From: an uncultured Planctomycetota bacterium
Lineage (GTDB): Bacteria > Planctomycetota > UBA11346
Assembly (NCBI GenBank): GCA_903902515.1
Contig: CAIUVD010000183.1
Span: forward strand, 1 to 41,159
Reading direction: 5' to 3'
DNA: 41,159 nucleotides
A program made the translations under genes and the position numbers. The notes under the pieces were generated by a model. It worked only from the letters and a program-made list of their open reading frames with translations, searched no databases and was not told the DNA's origin. How positions within the stretch are numbered: the first letter of the stretch is position 1; every line of letters starts with the position of its first letter. Below, in pieces: positions 24,101 to 33,200 of this stretch.

Positions 24101-25298
24101 CGAAGCCTCGGCCGCCAACGCCATCGCCTTCCTCGCCGATTTCCCTGAGGAAACCGCCCGCTTAGCCAACGCCAAGGCCCTCCTGGCGGACCTCTACCAC
24201 GGCCGCCTGCTGGATGCCCGGGCCAACCACAATCTGCCCGAGATCGCCGCCTTCACCAACCTCCTCAAGCGGGTCGATGACGGCCGCTATGCCAAAGACC
24301 TGGCCTTCCAGGTGTCCTTGACGGTCAACGCCCCGGCCGGCACCCGCATCAGCGCCGTGCCCGTGGTCGAGGGCGATGACACCCGCCTGACGGCTCGCGG
24401 CCAGGCCGTGGCCATCACCCCCGGCACCGCCGTCGACCTGCCGGGCGGAGCCTGGGAACTACGTTGGAACGGCGCCATCACCACGATCGTCCTCGACGGT
24501 CGGGCGGCGACGGTCATCGATCTCCCCGGCGCGGCCCCCAAGGTTCCCGGCCAGGTTCTGCACTGGGTGCCGCCCATCGGCGGCCTCCCGGCCTTCTGGT
24601 TGGCCGAGACCGAAGTGACCCTGGCCCAGTACGGGGAGTTCCTCAACGCTCCCGAACAGATCGAACCGATCCGGGCCGCCACCAAGGCCAACCTGGAACG
24701 CGGTGATGGCCTGATGACGGTCATCCCGCCCCGGGCACCGCTGACGATGACTGAAGGCCGGCAGACCATCATCCACTACAAAATCGTGACCGTGGGCGGC
24801 GACATCGCCCAGGCCCGCCTGAAGATCACCGGGGATGACACCCTGCCCATCACCCACATCAGCCGCGACGACGCCGAAGCCTTCTGCGCCTGGTTGTCCA
24901 AGACCACCGGCGTGGCCATTCGGTTGCCCCTGGCCGCTGAACGCACCGCCGCCGCCAGCGGTGGCGACAACCGCCGTCTCTGGCCCTGGGGTGCGCACTT
25001 CGACGGCCAGTTCGCCGCCTCTGCAGCCGCCGGTTGGAGGACCATTCCCTCCACCGGAGCCAGCGGCGATGTCGGGCCCTTCGGCCACCGCCACTTAGCC
25101 GGCCTGGTCCGCGAATGGCTGGGCGACCGCAACGACGCCACCCATCCCCGGGCGGCCGGCGTCCACGGCGCCCTGATCGGCGGTGGCTCGTGGGGCGATG
25201 ACAACCCCGTGACCTTCCGCAGCGACTACGCCGAAAGCGTAGACGCGGCCTATGCCGGCCAGCAAATCGGTTTCCGTCTCCTCGTGCCCGTGAAGTGA
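21135..25298 (+). CDS. Membrane Ser/Thr protein kinase fused to an FGE/SUMF1-like domain
   Basis: A 1387-residue, probably single-pass receptor. The N-terminal 190 residues are Thr/Gly/Ala-rich, with DLADTVP, GLAATLP and DLAATVP spaced exactly 18 residues apart (Thr11, Thr29, Thr47). The kinase domain spans about 197-535: glycine loop AAGGMGAV, Lys228, HRDIKPDN with catalytic Asp372, DWG (Asp390) in place of DFG, and GTIFYMPPEQAT. A charged insert (ESQKKPEERKDETRIRADF) precedes the catalytic loop. A transmembrane helix lies at about 559-582, followed by about 480 residues of Ala-rich repeating helices. The C-terminal 247 residues are an FGE/sulfatase-modifying-factor-like domain (WLAETEVTLAQYGEFL, GLVREWLGD, GGSWGD, IGFRLLVP). 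The domain is probably a ligand-binding fold here. The ATG at 21135 was chosen because the repeats begin right after it. First gene of a six-gene operon. Confidence 0.95.
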   Translation: MTSPSKDLADTVPTHVPAQGSRSEGLAATLPLSTSSPGRDAQDLAATVPMTGAAAARQVQRQGDVQDQEQTQLQITTPTHDPDATVVSGPGQESRLQGTAAATGAGTRNATGTASGTRSTTLGGTQMGGTLSRTGTRMGRTRYNAKLAGNDQQLDEKLQLSRGSVLADMGTILTQASGGSQVPKGLQKLIDDQGTEGRYHVNRPLAAGGMGAVLHIADNDFRRAAAMKVIHGRFAHDPQALERFLAEAQVTAQLEHPNIVPIHDMGVMSDGTLYFTMKLIEGMSLGDAVKMLRIHRGLITEDDYLSDKLRKESQKKPEERKDETRIRADFVDEKAKAAELAARFTVDEIVHIFLKVLDGCSFAHSKGVVHRDIKPDNIMLGGHGEVLVVDWGIAKVLANADAASDLVKKVQADIVSVRDAEALSATMAGSAMGTIFYMPPEQATGDLDQITARSDIYALGATLYELLSLERCLKPSSIAEMIVAITCGDFVPLDKAAPELPKDLVAIIHRSMALTPEKRYATCDAFAEDLRRFLAGQAVEARKRGVGELLAAWVKQHQVKLITGAVGVVLVSGAIGGTMAALKAQDQGRAATLVAQARATVTASTNDLEALKKAQTDVTLAADLDAASPGLGEVQAAVGAAIGVLEKQRKDDDIRTANLVKAKALAEEATALASADKLTEADQKFTSALEIDPSNKTWDAARQRVRDALADTRKKAQVAEANRVRSAGDALVAKARLLNQVDPAVTDLVQQALEQFALSEKDGVAIPGTGEARVAAKELLESHRAAVRTREAATKAIAAKKAATEALTGERFDEAKAQVALALDAVPGDADTLVLRDRVLLATEAAAAKRKATEAAAACAAATAKGRAALAAGDIEAARTAVEQALTHAPGDRDAITLQVEVAKAVADRARVARRVDAAKNSDARLVEAKAQLATMLGFAKVATEAQARADDLSVRLASEPPAKKAALWEALRQAQTARSQLAEQWALCEASAANAIAFLADFPEETARLANAKALLADLYHGRLLDARANHNLPEIAAFTNLLKRVDDGRYAKDLAFQVSLTVNAPAGTRISAVPVVEGDDTRLTARGQAVAITPGTAVDLPGGAWELRWNGAITTIVLDGRAATVIDLPGAAPKVPGQVLHWVPPIGGLPAFWLAETEVTLAQYGEFLNAPEQIEPIRAATKANLERGDGLMTVIPPRAPLTMTEGRQTIIHYKIVTVGGDIAQARLKITGDDTLPITHISRDDAEAFCAWLSKTTGVAIRLPLAAERTAAASGGDNRRLWPWGAHFDGQFAASAAAGWRTIPSTGASGDVGPFGHRHLAGLVREWLGDRNDATHPRAAGVHGALIGGGSWGDDNPVTFRSDYAESVDAAYAGQQIGFRLLVPVK

Positions 25299-25323
25299 CC
25301 TCACCGTGCTCCTCTCCTCTCCC

Positions 25324-26307
25324 ATGACCCGTTCCCCCCTGCTCCTGCTCGTCGCCCTGGGCTTGGCTGCCGAGGAGCCCGCCCGCACGACCACCACCCC
25401 GGCGCCCGCCGAGGAGGAGATCGTCCTCACCCCGGTCCGCCGAACCCCGCCCAAGCCCCCAGGAGACAACCTGGTCAACGGCTCGGCGTCCTTCAGTGTC
25501 GGCTACGACACCAACATCCTCCAGCAGTCCCCCGACGACCTGGAGGCCACCGATGCCAAGGGCGTGGCCACCTCCCTCGACGTCCAACTGGGCGTCCGGG
25601 TGCTGTCGGGCGATCTGGGTCGGGTGTCCATTGGCGGCAGTGCCGGGTACGACAGCTACGCGGCGGAGCCCTCGGCCAACCTCCTGCGCTACGGCGGCAA
25701 CATCGCCACCGCCTTCAAGGCCGGCCCCGTGGACCCAGGGGCCGTCCTCAGTTTCAGCCGCTACATCCTGGAAACCGATGCGGTGGCCAACGCCACCTCC
25801 TTCAATCCCTACGCCGCCATCGTCGGCCGGCGTCAGGTCGGGATCATCGGCCTTTCGACCCAGTACCTCGACTACCTCCAGAACCCTGATTCCAGCGGCA
25901 CCATTTACGATGTCTCCTACCGCCACTGGCTGCTGTGGGAGGAAAACGTGATTTCCCGTCGCCTGGAGATTTCCCTGCGGGCCGCAGCTTTCCGCAGCGT
26001 GGAGCAGGCCAACGACTACACCTCGTTCACCCCCGGCCTGGGGCTCCTGTGGCGCTTCGGCGATGACCCGACCTGGGGCACCATCGACACCGCCCTGCGC
26101 GCCACTTGGGAACAGCGGGATTTCCGCGACCTGGACACCGAGGGCGAGGAGCAGCGAATGCTGGGGGTCCGGGCCAGCGCCGATGCCTGGATAACCGGCT
26201 GGATGACCGCGGGCCCATTCATCGCCGCCACCCGCCGGACCTCGACCCAGGACTATGCCGAATTCGAACGGGTCCAAGTCGGCCTCAAAACGTCTGCCAC
26301 CTGGTGA
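25324..26307 (+). CDS. Predicted outer-membrane beta-barrel protein
   Basis: A 327-residue protein with an N-terminal signal peptide (MTRSPLLLLVALGLAAEEPA) and a short Thr/Pro-rich linker. The mature part is a series of amphipathic beta strands such as GSASFSVGYDTNILQ, VSIGGSAGYDSYA, LEISLRAAAFRSV and TIDTALRATWEQRDF. The C-terminus is LKTSATW, and a terminal aromatic residue is typical of proteins inserted by BamA. The strand count would suit a barrel of roughly 14 to 16 strands. It follows the kinase gene by 25 bp and precedes the FecR-domain gene by 11 bp. In this context it could be an export channel or surface anchor for the giant protein two genes on. I cannot assign a family name. Confidence 0.85.
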   Translation: MTRSPLLLLVALGLAAEEPARTTTTPAPAEEEIVLTPVRRTPPKPPGDNLVNGSASFSVGYDTNILQQSPDDLEATDAKGVATSLDVQLGVRVLSGDLGRVSIGGSAGYDSYAAEPSANLLRYGGNIATAFKAGPVDPGAVLSFSRYILETDAVANATSFNPYAAIVGRRQVGIIGLSTQYLDYLQNPDSSGTIYDVSYRHWLLWEENVISRRLEISLRAAAFRSVEQANDYTSFTPGLGLLWRFGDDPTWGTIDTALRATWEQRDFRDLDTEGEEQRMLGVRASADAWITGWMTAGPFIAATRRTSTQDYAEFERVQVGLKTSATW

Positions 26308-26318
26308 TCGGAACCCCC

Positions 26319-27176
26319 ATGCGCCTTCCCGCCCTCCTGCTGCTTTCCTCCGTCCTTGCCGCCGCCGACCTTGCCGTGTGGCAGGCCGGCCCGGCGACCA
26401 TCGGCGGCACCCCCGCCGAAAAAGGCGCCATCATCGCCGACCGGGTGGTCGTCGCCACCGGCCCTAAGGCCGGCCGCCTGACCCTGAGCGCCGCTCCCGC
26501 CACGAGCCTGACCCTGGCCCCGGAGTCCAGCCTCTCCCTGGAGGAGCACGACGGAAAATTGCTCGTGTCCTTGCTCTCGGGCACGGTGCAGGCCGACGTG
26601 AAGGACAAGGGCCCCTACGCCACCGTTCACGTCACCGGCGCGGTCTTCGATGTCGGCGTCACCGGCACCCTCTTCCTGGTCGAACGGGTCAAAGGCGACA
26701 CCGACTACATCGCCCTGATCGAGGGCCGCGTGAAAGTGAGCCTGCGCGAGGAAGTCGCCAAGGCCCTGGGCCGCGAGGTTGCCCCGGTGGAACTGAGCGG
26801 GCGTCAGGGTCTGGAGGCGAGCGCCGGCAGCGGCTTCGGCGCCGTCGCCGCCCTCGCTTCCCGCCCCAGCCTGCCGACCGGCGGCGAACCCCGCTCGGTC
26901 CGGGCCCAGGGCGTGGAGGGCGGCGGCACTGACTGGACCACGGACACCGCACCCGTCGTCGATACCCCGCCCCCCGTGGTGGATGCCCCCACGCCGGTAG
27001 TCGTCCCAAGCGAAGTGATCGCCGCGTCGATCACCGAACAGGTCCGCCAGGCGGTGGTCCAGGATGTGTCGACGTCAGTCAGTGAACAGGTCCAGCAGCA
27101 GGTGCAGGAAGCCGTCATCCAAACCGTGGTCGCCCCCGCCATCCTCGGGCGGCCCCCGGGCCCGCCGGCGGAATAA
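26319..27176 (+). CDS. Secreted FecR-domain protein with C-terminal coiled coil
   Basis: A 285-residue protein with a signal peptide (MRLPALLLLSSVLAAADLA) directly followed by a FecR-type beta domain: LTLAPESSLSLEEHDGKLLVSLLSGTVQADV would be the first part, then VHVTGAVFDVGVTGTLFLVE and ALIEGRVKVSL. The classical FecR has an N-terminal anti-sigma helix bundle and a membrane helix; both are missing, and no sigma factor gene is nearby, so this is a stand-alone secreted FecR domain. After a Pro/Val-rich linker the last 50 residues form a Gln/Val-rich helix (ITEQVRQAVVQDVSTSVSEQ) likely to make a coiled coil. It is the third gene of the operon and probably works in the periplasm as an assembly or scaffold component. 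Confidence 0.88.
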   Translation: MRLPALLLLSSVLAAADLAVWQAGPATIGGTPAEKGAIIADRVVVATGPKAGRLTLSAAPATSLTLAPESSLSLEEHDGKLLVSLLSGTVQADVKDKGPYATVHVTGAVFDVGVTGTLFLVERVKGDTDYIALIEGRVKVSLREEVAKALGREVAPVELSGRQGLEASAGSGFGAVAALASRPSLPTGGEPRSVRAQGVEGGGTDWTTDTAPVVDTPPPVVDAPTPVVVPSEVIAASITEQVRQAVVQDVSTSVSEQVQQQVQEAVIQTVVAPAILGRPPGPPAE

Positions 27177-27212
27177 GTCGTCCATCCACCCTTTGCATGG
27201 GCAGATACCTCC

Positions 27213-30200
27213 ATGTTGTCATTCCACCGCCAGATCGCTCCCCTCCTCATGGGCATAGCCCTGATCGCCGCCGAAGGTGATCCGGATCCGACCTTCGGCA
27301 CCGTCCGACCGGATAACAGCCGTACGGGGGCTGCCCGGGTGGATGTGGTGCCCGGGGGTGCTGAAGACGCTCTCTGTGGGGTGATCCAGGGGGACGGAAA
27401 AATCATCGTCGGCGGCTGGGCGACCGTGGCCGGGAATACGGATCTGACCCTCTTTCGCCTGGCAACGGATGGCTCCCTCGACACCGGTTTCGGCACCGGC
27501 GGCTCGGTGATCCAAACGATTGGCAGCGGTACCGATCAGGCCTTGGCGTTGGCCCTCCAGTCGGACGGAAGAATCGTGGTCGCCGGGGTGGCCAGCAATG
27601 GCAGTGACGGTGACCTGGTGGTCCTGCGCTACACCGCCGGCGGCGTGTTAGATACCACCTTCGGCACCAACGGCATCTACCGCCACGCGGACGGCGTTGC
27701 CACCAGCAGTGGCAGTTCCGTGCTCGTCCAGGCTGACGGGACCATCCTCATCGGTGGCCAGGTTGGCAGCGATGCGGTGATTCTCCGCCTGACTTCGGGG
27801 GGGGCCCTCGATACGACCTTTGGCGTGATGGGCGCGATGCGCTGGGCGGGGGACAATAAACCCTTCACGGACCTGAAGACCGATAGCCAAGGACGAGTCC
27901 TGGCCATCTGTTCCATGGATACCCCGCGGCTCGTGCGTCTGACACCGAGCGGCCTCCTCGATAGCACGTTTACCCCGATGCTACCCAACCTGTATAGCTA
28001 CAATTCTGACCGCGTACTGATTCCCCAGGCCGCTGATGGCTGGCTCATCGGCTCCGCGGTTCTCAATGGCTATTCGACCGCCGTCGTGTCCTCGACGGGG
28101 GTGGTGACCCCGAATTTTGGGACCCGCCCTTACTACGTCGCCCAGCCGGACGGAAAACTCTGGGGATCCACCGGCACTCTCTCCTACCGCTCTTTGGCCC
28201 AGGGCACCAACGATGAAGCCATGGTCCCGGTGAATAGTGGCGTTGGCTATGCCAATAATCCCGGGATCGGATATTATTCAGACCTCACCGTCTCTGGTCG
28301 CGTCTACGCCATCCGGACCCTCCTGGATGCCCCACGCAAACGCATCCTGACCATCGGCCGGGCCAGCGGATACTACCTGGGATCGACCAGCTTCAGTGAT
28401 TACGCCCAGGCGGTGGGGGCTATCGTCTACGATACGCCCCCGGTGGCGACCATCACCCGGGTGGGCACGGTGGGTCAGGTGGGCAGCAACGCGGTGCTTC
28501 GTCAGCAAATCGTCTTCAGTGAAGAGGTGACAGGATTCGATTTGGCGGATCTGAGCGTCGATAACGGTGGCTCCCTGAGTAACCTCCAGGCCTCACCGAC
28601 GAACAACCGAACCTGGACCGTTGACGTGCAGGTGCCCGCCAATGGGGCGGCCACGACCGTGTCCGTAGCGGCTGGGGCTGCGACCGATTCCCTGGGAAAC
28701 AGCAACGCGGCCGCGTCCCTGGCCACCACCCTGGCGGCCGGGACCCCGGTGCTGGCCATCTCGCCCAACGGGAGCGTCTCCAACCTGGCGACCTTGACCT
28801 TCACCTTCACCTTTAGTGCCGACGTCGTCGGCTTTGTTGCCAGTGACATCACGGTCAGCGGGGGGACCGCGGGAACGTTCAGCGCCGTAGATGCCCGCAT
28901 TTACACCCTGACGGTGACACCGAATGCCGGGCCATTGACGGTCTCCGTTTCCGTTCCGGCCAACGCCGCCGCCACAGCCGGTGGCATCGCCAGTACCCAG
29001 GCCACGGCCTCCGTCACCAGTGACCGGGCTAGTCCGACGGCAACCCTGGCCCTGGTCTCCGGCCAGACCACCAGTGGGGCCAATCCCATCCCGGTCACGA
29101 TCACCTTCAATGAGGCGGTCACCGGCCTCGCCCTGAGTGATGTGAACGTCACTAACGGCAGCGCCAGCAATCTGGCGGGCTCCGGCGCCACGTATACCAT
29201 CGACATCACGCCGGCGGCCGACGGGAACATCACCGTCGCCCTGGCCTCCGGGTCGGTGAGCGACCTCGCGGGGAATGCGAGTGGGTCCGGGTCGCTGACG
29301 TTCACCAGTGACCGCACGGTGCCCGTGGCCACCGTGACGGCCCTGGCCTCCGGCCAAGTTACCAGCAACGCCCTGGCGGTCTCCTGGGCGTTTGAATCCC
29401 TGACGCGGTATCCCCAGGCGGAGGACGTGATCCTGGTGAATGGGACCATTTCCGGCAGTTATTTCTACTCGTCGGGCGGTTACTTTACCATCACGGTCAT
29501 CGACCGGACCCAGCCCTTCGGTTTCACCATTCCGGCGAGCAGCATGAAGGATGCGGCCGGCAATATGGCCCAGGCAATCACCCGGACGTGGACCATCCCC
29601 ACCCCGGCCCAAGCCCGCGCCAAGGAGGGCGTGCCGGATCCGACCTTTGGTGCCCTGATGCCCAACGGCCTGCGTACAGGTGGAGTGGGGGTTCGTGTCC
29701 CCGCCGATGACCAATCCGCGACCGGTGCCGCCGTGCAAACGGATGGCGCGGTGGTCATGGTCGGCTACGCACAAATTACCGGGAACTACGACCTCGTCGT
29801 GACGCGCGTCACCGTCGATGGCGAACTCGACACGACCTTCGGCAGCCTGGGATTGATCATTCAGCCCATCGGAAGCGGCTTGGACAAGGCCTATGACGTC
29901 GCCCTGCAGGCAGACGGCAAAATCGTGGTCGTGGGGGTGGCCTCCAACCAGTCCAACGAGACGAACGCGGATGGGGTGGTGCTCCGCTACACCACGTCCG
30001 GTCAGTTGGATACCACCTTTGGAACCGGCGGAATCTACCGTTGGTCCAATGGTGCGGCTCGAACCCTGGTGATCCAGCCATCGGGACGGATCGTCGTTGC
30101 CGGCCGGCAGGCGAACCGGGCGGTGCTGTTGGGGATTTCCTCCCTGGGGGTGACGGATTCCACGTTTGGCGTGGCCGGGACGGTGATCGGTGCGGAAAAT

Positions 30201-33200
30201 CAGCAGTTCGTCACCCTCGCCGGAGATGACCTAGGCCGCTTGGTGGCCACGGATAACGTCTACCGACGGGGTGTTCTACGGTGTGATGTTAACGGTCAGG
30301 TCGACGCCGGGTTCGCTCCGATCATGGATGCCTCCAACTACAACGGGGCGACGACCCTGGTGCCTCGGGACGGTGGAGGCTGGCTGTTTTCATCTTACTA
30401 TCCCTCAGGCACCAGTGCGGGTCCATCCCCCGAGGTCAATGTCCAGGGGGACGTCCTGAACACCTCGATTGGTTCCCGACCCTATGCCGTGGCCCAGCCT
30501 GATGGGCGTTTGTGGGGTGGTTGGGATGGATCTCTGTTCCTGTCACGACTGGATGGTGCCCTGGATGACAGCGTGTCGGACGGGTCTACGAACGGGCAGG
30601 TTTCAACCCCCCTGGTAGGTTGGTCCGGTACCTCCGTACCCCAGGCCAATATCTCCTCACGCCGTCTGGTCATGGATGTACCCCGCGGACGCCTTTTAAC
30701 CATCGGTTTTGCAAGCTATTACTCCGTCGGTGGCGTCTATCACAACGGGTATGCCATGGCCGTGGGGGCCACGGTCATTGATGCGGCACCGACGGTCAGC
30801 ATGACGTCGATGGGTTCCGTGGGCACGAGTGGCAGCAATGCCCTGCAGCGGTTTCGCATTGTTTTCAGCGAACCGGTAACGGGTTTCGATCTGACCGATC
30901 TGACCATCGATAACGGCGGGACCCTCAACAACCTGCAACCCCTCGGGAGCCGGAGTTACACCGTCGATGCGGCCGTGCCCATGAACGGGGCGGTGACGAC
31001 CCTCACCTTGGCCTCGTCGGCGGTGACGGATTCCACGGGAAATACCAATGCGTCCGCAACGGTCACCACCTCGGTTACCGGGGGGACCCCGGTGCTGGCC
31101 ATCACCCCCAATGGCCTGACGACCGGGGCCGGTAGCATTACCGCGACCTTCACCTTCAGCGTGCCCGTGACGGGCTTCGATGTTGCCGACATCACGGTGG
31201 TCGGGGCAACCAAGGGCAGCCTGACGGCGGTCGACGCCCAGACGTCGACCCTCAGCCTTTTCCCCACGGGTGGCACCATCACGGTCACGGTTCCGTCGGG
31301 GGCAGCCCAGGCCTCGGGCATCCTCAGCACGGCAGCGACCGCCACCATCATCAGCGACCGGGCCCCACCGACCCTTGACATCAGCTTGGTTCGCGGTGGT
31401 ACGGCTGCGGCCGGAAGCCCGGTGCCCGTGCGGCTTTCCTTCAATGAGCCGGTGACGGGATTCTCCCTGGCCTCCGTGACCGTCACCAATGGTACGGCGT
31501 CCAACCTCCAGGGATCCGGCGCCTCCTACACCATAGATGTCGCGCCCCTGCTGGCGGGGACCGTGGCGGTGACCGTGGCTGCCGGGGCCGCCGTCGATGG
31601 GGCCGGGAATGTCAGCGGGGGTGGCACGTTCTCGTTCGCCAGCGATCCGGCGGGACCGGTGGTGACGGTGACCAGTGCGGCTTCGGGGGCGGTGCCCTCG
31701 CCCCAGGTGCCGGTATACATGAGTTATGGGGAGAATTTGGTGGAATATCCTCGGTCCGCTGACGTGGTGCTGGTCAACGCCACCCTGGTCGGATCCACCT
31801 CATTTGGCCAGACGCAATGCTCGTTTTCCGTTCAGGCCATCGACCCTGCCCAAGCCTTTGGCTTCAGCATTCCCGCTAGCCGTTTCCGTGATGCGGCGGG
31901 AAACCGCGCCACCACCAGTGTCGCCCGTACCTGGACGGTGCTGACCCAACCGACCCTGACCGTGGGCGCGAGCGGTCTGTTGTTGGCCCAGGAGAAGGAC
32001 TTCATCCTGCGCCTGGCCTTCGACCGTGGGGTCAGTGGACTTGAGGTGACGGATCTGGTGGCTCCCGGGGTGACCCTGGGCACACCTACGGGTGGACCGG
32101 AGATCTGGAATATCCCGGCCTCGGTGACCGCGGATGGGACCTTCACCATCAGCCTGCCTTCCGCCGTGGTCACACCGACCAACCGGGATGGGTCGTGGAC
32201 CGTGACCGTGGCCACCCAGACCCCGGTCGTCCAACTCCCCGGAGTCCCGGCTTCGGGCGCCTACGTACCGGGACCGGTGACGGTGAACTGGCAGGTCATC
32301 GCTACCGGCGGCTCCCTCGCGGAATCGGCCCTGATCCTGACCAATGCCAGCAGCAGCGCATTCTCCTCCAGCGGGCGAAACGGCACGGTAAGAATCGCCC
32401 CGGCCGATCCGTCCTTGCCCTTCGGCGTGACCATTCCGGCGGGAATTTGGACGGGCGCCAGTGGCCTCACGAATGCCGCCGTGACCCGGCAATGGACTTT
32501 GGATGCGATTCCCGCCCAGGTGCTTTTCACGCCCGTCGGTGGTGCCGTCGTGCCCATGGCGGCGACCATCACCTTTACCCTCACCCCGACGGAACCCCTG
32601 TTTGTCGGTCTGGTGCCGCTGCTGGTCGACCAGTTGGGCCTATCGTGCGCTGGTGGCACCGTGACCTCAACCACCCTCGAAGCGGGGAGCGCCCTGACGG
32701 TAGTGGTGACCCGGGAGCCCGGCCGCAGCGCCGTCACCCTGGGGGTGACCGGTATGAGTCGCCTGGGGGGTGCCGTGGTCGATCGTGCCGGGACGGCCCT
32801 GGTCCCCGGCAGCGCCCGGGTGATCCTAGATGATGGCCAAGCACCTGTGCTGGTGAGCCAGGATCCACCAACGTCCCTGGCCTCATCGGAACTAATGCCG
32901 GTGTCCTTCCGTTTCAGTGAAGACCTGGAAGACGGCCCGGCGGTCACCGACTCCCTTGAGGATCTGGTGACGGTAACGGGCGCGAGTTTGGCGTCGGCCC
33001 GGTGGTCGGGCCCGGATCTGCGCTTGCAGCTGGCCGCCCGCACGGCGGCCACCATCACCGTGACGGTGGCCGCCGGTGCCGGTCAGGATCTCACGGGGTT
33101 ACCCACTCCCGCAGTCAGTGGGACCTGGAGCATCGACAGTGTTCCGCCAACCATCACCGGCACGTTGGTCGGGTCGGGCCAGCAGTTCACCCTGACCATC

